From positions 1 through 64,000 of the forward strand of contig JAFEDS010000020.1 in the NCBI GenBank assembly GCA_018241505.1: a DNA stretch of 64,000 nucleotides, read 5' to 3'. Every line of letters begins with the position of its first letter. The stretch's first letter is position 1. Source of the DNA: Pseudomonadota bacterium. Its GTDB lineage: Bacteria > Pseudomonadota > Gammaproteobacteria > Steroidobacterales > Steroidobacteraceae. A model generated the notes under the pieces. It was not told the DNA's origin and did no database searches. It saw only the letters and a list, made by a program, of their open reading frames with translations. A program made the translations under genes and the position numbers. Of this stretch, positions 38,047-46,498 are shown one piece after another.

Positions 38047-39531
38047 TTACTGAGTGTTACTGACTCGCCGCAACCGCGAATTCTGCAGGTACTCGCGCAC
38101 CTCATCCAGCCGCGCCTGGTAACGGGCACGTTGCACCGAGGTCAGGTTGGGAGTCGACAGGGCCAGGGCGAGCTGTTGGGCGGCCATCTGCAGGTTGCCG
38201 CCGGAAATCTGGTACTCGCCCATGTAGAAATAGGCGTCTCCGGGGTCACCGGCGGCGCTCGCGGCCAGTGCAATCAGTCGGATCTGCTCCGGAGTCGGCG
38301 GCACGTTGTTGAACAGGTCCAGCAACACTGTATGGGCTTCCGCAGGGCGGCCGGCCTTCATCAGTGCCTCGGCGTAACGGACTGTCACGGGTACGTTGCG
38401 GGGAAACAGGTGTACAGCATGACTCAAGGTGGCGACACCGTCGTTCGTCTGGCCGGCCTTGACCTGGGCCTGGCCCAACGCCGCGTGCAGCAATGTCAGG
38501 CTGTCGTGTTGCTCAACCAGCTTGTCGAGAATCTTTTCGGCCTCCACCGGGCGGTTGTCGACCATCAGCGCGAGCGCCTCGCCGTAGCGGGTGCCGATGT
38601 CAGCGCTGTTCTTCTGCAGTCTCGCCTGGTAGAACTTCTCGATATCCTGGTCGCCTGGTGCGGTCAGTACGCGCACACGCTCGCGCACCAGCAGGTAGTT
38701 GAGCGATTCCTTCACTTTCTGCGGCCCGAACTGCGCGGCGCGCGCGCGGGCTTCGGCGATACGCACCGAGGTAACCGGGTGGTCCTGCAACATGGCCGGG
38801 ATGTAGGTACCCGCGAGTCCTTCGGTGCGGCCGATGGTCTCGAAGAAGTTGGCCATGGCGCGCGTATCGAAGCCGGCGCCGGCCAGGAAGGCGATACCGA
38901 CGCGGTCGGCTTCGGCTTCGTTGTCGCGGGTGAAGTTGATTTGCTGCTGCACGGCGAGACCCTGTGCCGCCGCGATGCCGCCTTCAACCGCCTGGCCGCC
39001 GCCGCCGCCCAGCGAGCCCAACAGGATGGCCGCCAACATGGCGGCTGCCGTCGTCAGGCTCTGTTGGCTTTGCGCCCGGATCGCACGCGCGATGTGGTGT
39101 TGGGTCACGTGCGCCATTTCGTGCGCCATGACACTGGCCAGCTCCGACTCGCCGCGTGTCTGGATGATCAGACCGGCGTTGATACAAATGAAGCCGCCCG
39201 GCAACGCGAACGCGTTGATGGCCGTGTCCTTCACCGCAAAGAGCTGGAAGTGCGGCGCGCCATCGGGCGCCTGCGTCGCAAGCCTCGAGGCCAGCGCGTT
39301 CAGGTACTCGGTAACCTCAGGGTCTTCGAGGATGCCGTTCTGGTCGCGGATCTGCTGAATGACCATCGCGCCCAACTGGTACTCGTCCGAGCCGGACAGC
39401 ATTGCAGAGGCGGGGCTGCCGATATCGGGCAGCTCCGGAGGGTTCGGAAGCGTGATGGGATCGTCAGCCGCCGCCACCGTAGTGAACGACGTCAGGGCGG
39501 CCAAGACGCAAAGCAGCAGGGGGCGACGCAT
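38047..39531 (-). CDS. M48 metalloprotease with TPR repeats (BepA-like)
   Basis: Periplasmic zinc protease and chaperone that acts on LptD and BamA assembly in relatives. Signal peptide MRRPLLLCVLAALTSFTTVA. Zinc motif in ASVMAHEMAHVTQHHIARAI (HExxH); third ligand glutamate in NEAEADRVGI. C-terminal half is TPR-like helices (TLLHAALGQAQVKAGQTNDG, then ARYQARLDEVREYLQ). 494 residues, matching BepA (YfgC). Confidence 0.92.
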   Translation of the reverse strand: MRRPLLLCVLAALTSFTTVAAADDPITLPNPPELPDIGSPASAMLSGSDEYQLGAMVIQQIRDQNGILEDPEVTEYLNALASRLATQAPDGAPHFQLFAVKDTAINAFALPGGFICINAGLIIQTRGESELASVMAHEMAHVTQHHIARAIRAQSQQSLTTAAAMLAAILLGSLGGGGGQAVEGGIAAAQGLAVQQQINFTRDNEAEADRVGIAFLAGAGFDTRAMANFFETIGRTEGLAGTYIPAMLQDHPVTSVRIAEARARAAQFGPQKVKESLNYLLVRERVRVLTAPGDQDIEKFYQARLQKNSADIGTRYGEALALMVDNRPVEAEKILDKLVEQHDSLTLLHAALGQAQVKAGQTNDGVATLSHAVHLFPRNVPVTVRYAEALMKAGRPAEAHTVLLDLFNNVPPTPEQIRLIALAASAAGDPGDAYFYMGEYQISGGNLQMAAQQLALALSTPNLTSVQRARYQARLDEVREYLQNSRLRRVSNTQ

Positions 39532-39579
39532 TATTCGGCTTCGACCGTGCGGTCACGGTCAGAGTTTCCTTGCAATTGC

Positions 39580-41070
39580 TTACATGATGTCGGACGCGAA
39601 GTCGGCCAACCGGGACCGTTCACCCCGCACCAGGGTGATGTGGCCGGAGTGTGGCCAGCCGCGGAACCGATTGACAGCATACGTCAGGCCTGACGTCATT
39701 TCCGTGAGATAGGGGGTATCAATCTGAGCGATATTGCCCAGGCACGCGACCTTGGTGCCCGGGCCCGCCCGCGTAATCAAGGCCTTCATTTGCTTCGGTG
39801 TGAGGTTTTGAGCCTCGTCCAGGATGATGAACCGATTGAGGAAGGTTCGCCCGCGCATAAAGTTCAGGGAGCGGATCTTGATCCGATTCCGGAGCAGATC
39901 GTTCGTTGCGGCCCGGCCCCAGTTGCCGCCTTCCTGGCTGCCGGTGAGCACTTCCAGGTTGTCCATGAGGGCGCCCATCCAGGGCTCCATCTTTTCCTCC
40001 TCGGTGCCCGGCAAAAAGCCGATGTCCTCGCCGAGCGGAATGGTCACGCGCGTCATGATGATCTCGACGAAGCGGTTCGTTTCGAGCGTTTGCATCAATC
40101 CTGCTGCGAGCGTGAGCAGGGTCTTACCTGTACCGGCAGGGCCCAGGATCGTTACAAAATCGATCTCGGGGTCCATGAGGAGGTTGAGGGCGAAGTTCTG
40201 CTCACGATTGCGGGCGACGATGCCCCAGACGTTGTGACGTTCGCTGCGGTAATCGCGCAGCAGTTCAATCGTGGCCTTACTGCCGGATGTCTTGCGGACC
40301 ATCCCTTCGATTCCTTCCGGAGTGTCCTCATAGACACCCTGGTTCGGCTGCCACTGTTCGACGGAGGGTCCTGAGAGCTCGTAAAACGTCCGGTCGCCTT
40401 CTTTCCAGGAGCGGATGTCCTTGCTGTGCTTTTCCCAGAAGTCGCCGGGGAGGGCTGTCATTCCGTTGTAGAGGACGTCCGAGTCTTCCAGCGTTTTATC
40501 GCTGTAGTAGTCTTCTGCGTGTACGCCGAGAACGGCCGCCTTGATCCGCAGATTGATGTCTTTTGAAACCAGGATCACGCGCGCATCCTGCTTTTCCTTT
40601 TGCAGTGCGAGCGTCTGCCCGAGAATCACATTGTCGGCCGCCTGGCCGGGCAGGCTGTCGGGCAACATGTTCTGGAACTGCCGGGTCTGAAAGAACAAGC
40701 GGCCGGTGGAAGGTTTCTTGCCGTGGTTGCCGGAGTAACCGCTGGGGAGCTGCAGTCCGCGATCGATGTGTTCCTTCGTGGCGTCGCGGATCATCTCATC
40801 GAGAAAGCGCGTGACCTGGCGGACATTGCGCGAGGCTTCCGAGAGGCCTTTCTTGTGAGCATCCAGCTCTTCGAGCACCACCATCGGCAGGTAAACGTCG
40901 TGTTCCTCGAAGCGGAATATCGAGGTGGGATCGTGCATGAGCACGTTCGTATCGAGCACAAACAACCGGCGCCCGTCGCGGGACCTGGTCTTCATTTCAC
41001 GTGAATCGCCGGGCGCCGTGGTTGTCTGGGCGCTGGCCGGTCCTGGATCAGAGAGACTTCGCTGCTTCAA
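39580..41070 (-). CDS. PIN-PhoH fusion ATPase (PhoH2/YlaK type)
   Basis: An N-terminal PIN ribonuclease domain (RLFVLDTNVLMHDPTSIFRF) is fused to a PhoH ATPase domain with Walker A GPAGTGKTLLTLAAGL and Walker B FIILDEAQNLTPKQM. Proteins of this type combine RNA unwinding and cleavage. The TTG at 41070 has GGAGG six bases upstream, and its first 23 bases overlap bcp. An ATG at 40995 is closer to the PIN domain but lacks an SD. 496 residues. Downstream of bcp and probably co-transcribed. Confidence 0.9.
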   Translation of the reverse strand: MKQRSLSDPGPASAQTTTAPGDSREMKTRSRDGRRLFVLDTNVLMHDPTSIFRFEEHDVYLPMVVLEELDAHKKGLSEASRNVRQVTRFLDEMIRDATKEHIDRGLQLPSGYSGNHGKKPSTGRLFFQTRQFQNMLPDSLPGQAADNVILGQTLALQKEKQDARVILVSKDINLRIKAAVLGVHAEDYYSDKTLEDSDVLYNGMTALPGDFWEKHSKDIRSWKEGDRTFYELSGPSVEQWQPNQGVYEDTPEGIEGMVRKTSGSKATIELLRDYRSERHNVWGIVARNREQNFALNLLMDPEIDFVTILGPAGTGKTLLTLAAGLMQTLETNRFVEIIMTRVTIPLGEDIGFLPGTEEEKMEPWMGALMDNLEVLTGSQEGGNWGRAATNDLLRNRIKIRSLNFMRGRTFLNRFIILDEAQNLTPKQMKALITRAGPGTKVACLGNIAQIDTPYLTEMTSGLTYAVNRFRGWPHSGHITLVRGERSRLADFASDIM

Positions 41071-41515
41071 GTACTTCCTCCGCGTGGCCCGGAACTTTTA
41101 CCTTGCGCCACTCGCGCCGCAGGATGCCAGTGCCATCCAACAGAAACGTGCTGCGCTCGATGCCGAGATACTTCCTACCGTACAGACTCTTCTCCTGTAT
41201 GACATCGAACAGCTTGCAGGCTTTTTCTTCGGCGTCGGAAAGGAGCGGGAAAGGCAGCTTTTCCTTCGCGACGAACTTGTCGTGCGATTTCACGCTGTCG
41301 CGCGAAATACCGACGATGTCGACGCCTGCCTTGCGGAATGCGCTGTGCAGGTCGCGAAAATCCTGGCTTTCCTGGGTGCAGCCGCCCGTCATGTCCTTCG
41401 GATAAAAGTAGATCACCAGCTTGCGGCCCTTGGCGTCCTTTAACGACCAGGAACCCTCGCCGTTGGTGGGCAGTGCGAAGTCCTTAACCTTGCTGCCGAT
41501 TTTAGGTGCTGACAT
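41048..41515 (-). CDS. bcp: peroxiredoxin, Bcp/PrxQ family
   Basis: Thiol peroxidase of 155 residues with LVIYFYPKDMTGGCTQESQD carrying the peroxidatic cysteine. The resolving cysteine usually five residues later (GCTxxAC) is missing here. Another cysteine, in EEKACKLFDVI, might resolve or the enzyme may work with an outside thiol. Ends DGTGILRREWRKVKVPGHAE. Follows gcvR by 3 bases. Confidence 0.92.
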   Translation of the reverse strand: MSAPKIGSKVKDFALPTNGEGSWSLKDAKGRKLVIYFYPKDMTGGCTQESQDFRDLHSAFRKAGVDIVGISRDSVKSHDKFVAKEKLPFPLLSDAEEKACKLFDVIQEKSLYGRKYLGIERSTFLLDGTGILRREWRKVKVPGHAEEVLEAAKSL

Positions 41516-41518
41516 TGC

Positions 41519-42049
41519 CTAAGACTTCACTGGTTCGAGAATGGCGTCGAGGTTGAGTGAATCGCAGAACTCCATGAATTCCTCGCGCAAGTGCGCGACG
41601 TGGATACGGCTTGGCACGTTCACAATCATCTGCACAGAAAACATGGGTGCGCCCGTGTGAGCCGCGGGATAGCTGCGGGTGGACACTTCCGCGATGTCGA
41701 TGCCCCGGCTCGAGAAGAAGCCCGACAGACCCGAGACAATCCCCGTCTGATCGAGACAGACGACATCAATGGAGTACGGGAGCATGTCCGTGCGCGCGGC
41801 ACGGGGCTCCGTCCTTTTCAGGTGAATACTGAGGTTGCTGGTTTCGGCGAGGCGCTTGAGCTCGGTTTCGAGCTTGGCCAGCGCGTGCCAGTTACCTGAC
41901 ACGAGCAGCAGCATCGCGAACTCGGTACCGAGGCTCGCCATGCGGCTTTCACTTATGTTGCCACCGCACTCGCTGATGACTCGCGTCAGCTCGTGAACCA
42001 TCCCGGTGCGGTCACCACCGATCGCCGAAACGGCCAGGTGCTGCTTCAT
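41519..42049 (-). CDS. gcvR: GcvR-like double ACT-domain protein
   Basis: Two ACT domains: MKQHLAVSAIGGDRTGMVHE (residues 1-80) and SIDVVCLDQTGIVSGLSGFF (residues about 90-170). In E. coli, GcvR binds GcvA and represses the glycine cleavage genes. Start put at the ATG at 42049, where ACT homology begins; the frame is open to 42154. 176 residues. Divergent from dapA, with gcvR-bcp-dapA order as in E. coli. Confidence 0.85.
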   Translation of the reverse strand: MKQHLAVSAIGGDRTGMVHELTRVISECGGNISESRMASLGTEFAMLLLVSGNWHALAKLETELKRLAETSNLSIHLKRTEPRAARTDMLPYSIDVVCLDQTGIVSGLSGFFSSRGIDIAEVSTRSYPAAHTGAPMFSVQMIVNVPSRIHVAHLREEFMEFCDSLNLDAILEPVKS

Positions 42050-42181
42050 CTGCGTGTGATTTTCATTCCGTCGTCTGCAACGCTCATTGTACCAGCTAAG
42101 CCCACCCGCCACAGCCCGGACCGCTTGCCTAGCCGGAGCGTCGGCTCGTAACATGCGGGCCGCGAACTCCTAGGAAGATCA

Positions 42182-43057
42182 ATGTTTTCAGGCAGTCTGG
42201 TCGCGATTGCGACGCCGATGCGGCCGGATGGCGCCGTCGATTTGGGTGGGTGGGAGCGGTTGCTCGACTTCCATGCCGCCAGCGGTACGAGCGGCGTTGT
42301 CGTCGGTGGCACCACGGGCGAATCCGCTACCTTGACCGATTCGGAAATTTGGCAGCTTTCCGAGCGTGCATGTGCGCACGTTCGCAAGCCCATGCAGATC
42401 ATTGTGGGCGCCGGGACCAGCAGCACTGCGAGCACGGTGGAGCGCGCACGGAGACTCTCGGAATTGCCCATTGACGGGCTGCTCATTGTCACGCCGGCTT
42501 ACAACCGTCCGACTCAAGAAGGGCTGTATCAGCACTTCGCCGCAGTCGCGCGCGCGGCACGTGCGCCCGTGATCATGTATAACGTGCCCGCGCGAACGGC
42601 GGTCGACATGCTTCCGGCGACGGTGCAGCGGCTGTCGCAACTTCCCGGAATCGTGGCGGTCAAAGAGGCCGTGCCTGATCTGGAGCGCGTGCAGAAGCTG
42701 GTCGAGCTGTGCCCGAAGGACTTTGCGGTCCTCAGTGGAGACGATGCGACGGCGCGCCGTTCCATGCTGGCAGGTGCGAAGGGGGTTATCTCGGTGACTG
42801 CCAACGTGGCGCCGCGCGCGATGTCGGACATGGTCGCGGCTGCTTTGAAAGGCGATGCTGCGGCCGCCGCACAGCTCGATGAGCCCATTGCGGCCTTGCA
42901 TCGCGACCTGTTTCTGGAAGCGAATCCAATCCCCACCAAGTGGGCGTTGATGCGGATGGGAAAGATCGAAAGTGGCATCCGGCTGCCGCTGACCGAGCTG
43001 TCCGCCCAATACCAGCCGGCAGTGCTGGCAGCGTTGAGCACCGCGGGAGTTTTATAG
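42182..43057 (+). CDS. dapA: 4-hydroxy-tetrahydrodipicolinate synthase
   Basis: First committed step of lysine and mDAP synthesis: condenses aspartate semialdehyde with pyruvate. TIM-barrel motifs: VVGGTTGESATLTDSEIWQL, the tyrosine in IMYNVPARTAVDMLP, and the Schiff-base lysine in IVAVKEAVPDLERV. 291 residues. Followed one base later by a lipoprotein gene, as in the dapA-bamC order of E. coli. Confidence 0.96.
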   Translation: MFSGSLVAIATPMRPDGAVDLGGWERLLDFHAASGTSGVVVGGTTGESATLTDSEIWQLSERACAHVRKPMQIIVGAGTSSTASTVERARRLSELPIDGLLIVTPAYNRPTQEGLYQHFAAVARAARAPVIMYNVPARTAVDMLPATVQRLSQLPGIVAVKEAVPDLERVQKLVELCPKDFAVLSGDDATARRSMLAGAKGVISVTANVAPRAMSDMVAAALKGDAAAAAQLDEPIAALHRDLFLEANPIPTKWALMRMGKIESGIRLPLTELSAQYQPAVLAALSTAGVL

Positions 43058-43058
43058 G

Positions 43059-43367
43059 TTGAGCACGAGTTTTTCGACGAGTTATCGCCTGGCGCTGTTG
43101 GGTCTTCTGGTGGTCGCTACGGGTCTTTCAGGGTGCCAGCATCTGCGCAACCTCGGCGGCTCCTGCCACGACACCAAGCCCTACATGAAGGCAACGAGCA
43201 TCGCGCCCCTGAAGATTCCGCCCGGCCTGGATACGCCCGACAGCTCGAATGCCCTGAAGATCCCGGCGCTCAATACGCCCGAGCCGCCGCCGCGGGGCAA
43301 GAAGGATCCCTGCCTGGATGCGCCCCCACCGTTCAATGTGCCGAAGAAGCCGCCGCCCCAGGCCTGA
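43059..43367 (+). CDS. short BamC-like lipoprotein
   Basis: 102 residues. Hydrophobic signal with lipobox (LVVATGLSGC), then YMKATSIAPLKIPPGLDTPD, which resembles the N-terminal unstructured region of BamC that binds BamD (the E. coli bamC/nlpB gene also follows dapA). The two helix-grip domains of BamC are absent; the rest is proline-rich and ends in VPKKPPPQA. TTG start one base after dapA. I infer it is a reduced BamC; a different small lipoprotein cannot be excluded. Confidence 0.65.
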   Translation: MSTSFSTSYRLALLGLLVVATGLSGCQHLRNLGGSCHDTKPYMKATSIAPLKIPPGLDTPDSSNALKIPALNTPEPPPRGKKDPCLDAPPPFNVPKKPPPQA

Positions 43368-43452
43368 CGGTGTATCATTCGCGGCCTCGTTGCTGGGAGG
43401 GCTCCGCACCTCCAAGATTCCACATCAACGAAGTGCTGTAAGTCCTTGATTC

Positions 43453-43544
43453 GGAGAGATGGCCGAGTGGTCGAAGGCGCTGGACTGGAATTCCAGTAAC
43501 ATCTTCACGGGTGTTCGTGGGTTCGAATCCCACTCTCTCCGCCA
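43453..43544 (+). tRNA. tRNA-Ser(GGA)
   Basis: Acceptor stem GGAGAGA/TCTCTCC with G discriminator and encoded CCA at 43542-43544. D arm with GAGTGG, anticodon stem CTGGA/TCCAG around loop CTGGAAT (anticodon GGA), long variable arm, and T arm GTGGGTTCGAATCCCAC. 92 nt including CCA. Confidence 0.96.
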
Positions 43545-43741
43545 CCAAACGCTCTTGCTGGGCTGTCGCGTCAGGCCGCCGACGTGCCGGTCGCGGTACG
43601 TGGGATTCGAACCCACGAACCGACCAACAGGGGGGTTCGACAAAATCGCCGGGAGCGATTTTGGACGACGCGCGCTCGGGCGCGTCGGGCCCGAAGGGCC
43701 TTGGGCCAGGATGGCCCAAGCAATCCCACTCTCTCCGCCAC
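43513..43741. repeat. tRNA-Ser 3'-end duplication with inverted T-arm copy and hairpin cluster
   Basis: The 20 bases at 43526-43545 (end of the tRNA plus one base) recur exactly at 43722-43741. Separately, 43513-43533 (T arm) recurs inverted at 43600-43620. Between the copies lie four consecutive perfect hairpins: 43642-43662 (AAAATCGC/GCGATTTT), 43665-43686 (GACGCGC/GCGCGTC region), 43687-43700 (GGCCC/GGGCC) and 43701-43719 (TTGGGCCA/TGGCCCAA). No ORF of credible quality occupies 43545-43844. The layout looks like a small non-coding element at a tRNA 3' end, or the scar of one. Confidence 0.6.
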
Positions 43742-43844
43742 TCCTGCGCCGCTACATCCGGTCACACGCCACCTACAAAATGGTGGCAGTTCCCCGCTCG
43801 CTCGCGGCCTATCATTGAGCGAAACAACCTACGGGCAGGGACGC

Positions 43845-45065
43845 ATGCGACCTCATCGCAATTCGACCGGGCTTCTTGCAACTTCGTTTTTCATCCTCGC
43901 CACTTGCACCCTGACAGCCTGCGGCGGCGGGGGCGACACAGCCGTGGGCGGGCCCCGGTTGGTCGTTCTCAGCTCGTTCGGTAATGGGGACGCGGACGCC
44001 ATATCACCGTCCAGCAAGTTGGTGCAGGGAAGCGATGGCAACTTTTACGGCACCGCGCTCGGTGGCTCCCATTTCGATGGAGTTATCTTCAAGGTAACTT
44101 CGGCGGGAATAGAGACGGTGCTGCATACGTTCAACCGCTCGACGGGAGATGGTGCCTCGCCCTCCGGATTGATCCTGGGCAGTGACGGCAATTTCTATGG
44201 CACCACCATCGCAGGCGGTGCCAACGACCGTGGCACGGTCTTTAAAATGACTCCTGACGGCAGCGTGACGGTGTTGTATTCCTTCCGTGGCTATCCGAGT
44301 GATGCGTCCTATGCCGACTCCGGCCTCGTCCAGGCAAACGACGGCAGCTTCTACGGAACCAGCGAATTCGGTGGCGCGACCAACAACGGCGCGGTGTTCA
44401 GGGTTACCCGGGGCGGCGTTGAAACCATGCTGTATTCCTTCGGCACGGTGGCCAAGGATGCCGCGGCCGGATTCAGCGGCCTGGTGGAGGGCAGTGACGG
44501 CAATTTTTATGGCATGTCTTCAAACGGCGGAGCCGGTAACTATGGAGCCGTGTTCAAGATCACTCCGGAGGGAATCGAATCGCTGGTGTACTCTTTCACC
44601 GGTGGCGCCGCCGGCGCCAGTTTTCCGACGGGCGGTTTGCTCGAGGGCGCTGACGACAACTTCTATGGTCAGACTAGTTCGGGTGGCCCCAATCATGGCG
44701 GGGAAATCTTCAAGCTCACCCCGGCAGGCGATCTGACAGTTTTGTACTCTTTCACCGAAGGCGCCAAAACAGGCTCCGGTCCTACGGGTACCCTGGTCCA
44801 GGACAGCGAAGGCAATCTCTTCGGTGCAACCCAATACGGCGGTTCACCGAGGAATTTCTATCCGAATCTCACCGCGAGCGGCACGATCTTTGAGCTGACC
44901 GCGGCGGGCACGATGACAGAGCTGTCCAACTTCGGACCGGCCGAAGCGGACGGTTCAGAGCCGTTTCCAGGCCCCATAGTCGGCAAGGACGGCAACCTCT
45001 ACGGCACGACCCAGTCGGGCGGATTGAATCACGCCGGCGTGTTTTACGAGTTCCTTCGCAAGTAG
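43845..45065 (+). CDS. GloVer-type tandem-repeat lipoprotein
   Basis: A 406-residue exported protein with lipobox LATCTLTACGGGG, so probably membrane anchored. Seven tandem repeats of about 50 residues follow, each with a 'LV-GSDGNFYGTT--GG' hairpin, then 'G-VFK-TP-G--TVLYSF' (for example GSDGNFYGTTIAGGANDRG and GTVFKMTPDGSVTVLYSF). The last repeat ends at the stop. This is the family annotated as choice-of-anchor GloVer repeat proteins; a beta-propeller shape is likely. The frame is open upstream to 43584, but that part reads through the tRNA-derived repeats. Function unknown. Confidence 0.85.
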   Translation: MRPHRNSTGLLATSFFILATCTLTACGGGGDTAVGGPRLVVLSSFGNGDADAISPSSKLVQGSDGNFYGTALGGSHFDGVIFKVTSAGIETVLHTFNRSTGDGASPSGLILGSDGNFYGTTIAGGANDRGTVFKMTPDGSVTVLYSFRGYPSDASYADSGLVQANDGSFYGTSEFGGATNNGAVFRVTRGGVETMLYSFGTVAKDAAAGFSGLVEGSDGNFYGMSSNGGAGNYGAVFKITPEGIESLVYSFTGGAAGASFPTGGLLEGADDNFYGQTSSGGPNHGGEIFKLTPAGDLTVLYSFTEGAKTGSGPTGTLVQDSEGNLFGATQYGGSPRNFYPNLTASGTIFELTAAGTMTELSNFGPAEADGSEPFPGPIVGKDGNLYGTTQSGGLNHAGVFYEFLRK

Positions 45066-45122
45066 CGTCATGCTCAGACGCTCAGCACCGGTGGTCTCAC
45101 TTTCCGGTACAGTCGTGCCCCC

Positions 45123-46253
45123 ATGGCAACCAGGCAATCTCGATCCGCCGGCCGCATTACGCTCAAGGATGTTGCCGAGGCTGCGGGAGCTTCGACGGCG
45201 GCCGTCTCTTACGCCTACACCCGCCCTGACCGCCTTTCGAAAGAGTTGCGCAGCCGGATTCTGGAAACGGCGCAGAAGCTGGGCTATCCGGGCCCCGATC
45301 CTCTGGCACGCAACCTGCGAAGAGGGGAAACCGGCGCGATCGGGGTAGTGGTCGCCGATCCCCTACCGGACACTTTTTCGAATCCAACCACCGTGCCGTT
45401 TGTGCAGGGGGCGGCTCGAGTCATTGAGGCGGCGAGCCTGTGTCTGCTGCTGATTCCGGGCACTCTGCGCCGGGTCAGCAATCTCAAATCGGTGAACGGT
45501 GCGGCGGTGGACGGGATGATCGTGTATTCAATCGACGATCGTCACCCGTTGGTCGAGGCTGTGCTGGCACGTAGGGTCCCCACCGTGCTGGTGGACAGCG
45601 AAGCGATTGAAAACGTCGCTACCGTCGGCATCGACAACGAGAAGGCCGCGCAGACCGCCGCCGAACACTTGCTCGCGCTCGGTCATCGGCGATTTGGGAT
45701 TATTACCATTGGTTCGGCGCTGGAAAGCACGCGCGGCCTCGTGCATGTGCGCACTCTGCGCTCCACTGTTTCGGCCGATTTGCGCGGGCGTTTACGAGGT
45801 TACGCAAAAGCGTTGCGGGGAGCCGGGCTCTCGTTCGAAGACAGCGTCTCCATCTACAGTTGTGGAGATTCCGTCGAGAACGACGGTGCCAGGGCTGCCC
45901 AGATTCTGATGAGCCTGCGCCCAAGACCTACCGCACTTCTCGCCATGAGCGACCAACTGGCATTGCAGGCGTTGGCGGGCGTAGTGGAGAGTGGGCTGCA
46001 CGTACCTACTGACGTCTCGATCGTCGGATTCGACGATATTCCGGCCGCGGCGTCCGCCAAACCCGCACTCACCACGGTGCACCAGCCCTTGGCGGACAAG
46101 GGATTCTGGGCCGCAACCATCCTGTTAGCACTGATCCGGGGCGAGCAGCCGCCAACCCCGGGCACCCTGCCGACTCACCTCGTCGTGCGTGACAGCACCG
46201 CGGCTCCCGCGCGTGCAAAGAGCGAGGCGGGAGCCGGCGGGCGCCGCGAGTAA
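45123..46253 (+). CDS. LacI-family transcriptional regulator
   Basis: N-terminal LacI HTH: ITLKDVAEAAGASTAAVSYA followed by the hinge helix DPLARNLRRGETGAIG. The periplasmic-binding-like sensor domain follows (VDGMIVYSIDDRHPLVEAVL, then VSIVGFDDIPAAASAKPALT). 376 residues. It precedes the TonB receptor and sugar-enzyme operon and very likely controls it through the operator at 46402-46425. Effector unknown. Confidence 0.93.
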   Translation: MATRQSRSAGRITLKDVAEAAGASTAAVSYAYTRPDRLSKELRSRILETAQKLGYPGPDPLARNLRRGETGAIGVVVADPLPDTFSNPTTVPFVQGAARVIEAASLCLLLIPGTLRRVSNLKSVNGAAVDGMIVYSIDDRHPLVEAVLARRVPTVLVDSEAIENVATVGIDNEKAAQTAAEHLLALGHRRFGIITIGSALESTRGLVHVRTLRSTVSADLRGRLRGYAKALRGAGLSFEDSVSIYSCGDSVENDGARAAQILMSLRPRPTALLAMSDQLALQALAGVVESGLHVPTDVSIVGFDDIPAAASAKPALTTVHQPLADKGFWAATILLALIRGEQPPTPGTLPTHLVVRDSTAAPARAKSEAGAGGRRE

Positions 46254-46365
46254 CTCAACTGGTTGTGTAACGATTAACGCCACTTCCAGCTATTTCGTGT
46301 TGTCGATGCAACAGGTGGCGCCCCTCCCGGTGAGCATCTCAAAGCGGTTTTGAAGCTAAATGGTC

Positions 46366-46395
46366 TTGACAGCCGCGCAAAGCGGTGTCAACAAT
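46366..46395 (+). promoter_or_regulatory. promoter of the TonB receptor/sugar operon
   Basis: TTGACA at 46366-46371, an 18-base spacer, then AACAAT at 46390-46395. It lies just upstream of the LacI-type operator and 103 bases before the receptor start. Confidence 0.6.
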
Positions 46396-46401
46396 TACCT
46401 C

Positions 46402-46425
46402 GCGATGTTAATCGATTCACATCGC
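46402..46425 (+). promoter_or_regulatory. LacI-family operator
   Basis: Twenty-four-base inverted repeat centred on CG: left half GCGATGTTAATC, right half GATTCACATCGC, matching at 11 of 12 positions. The central AATCGATT is typical of LacI-family sites. Being around +1 to +25, occupancy would block transcription. Confidence 0.7.
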
Positions 46426-46498
46426 AGCGAGTGACCGCAGGGGGGTGCTGCCTGGTGCGCTCGCAGGTCTCGAGAACTAACATTGTGGGGTATGTACG

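Noticed and set aside
38131-39693. 520-residue plus-strand frame opposite the BepA-like gene
   Set aside because: Composition is that of an antisense shadow; the minus-strand gene has signal peptide, HEMAH and TPR features.
43425-43719. Short protein-like frames across and opposite tRNA-Ser
   Set aside because: They are translations of the tRNA and its duplicated 3' end, a known source of false hypothetical proteins.
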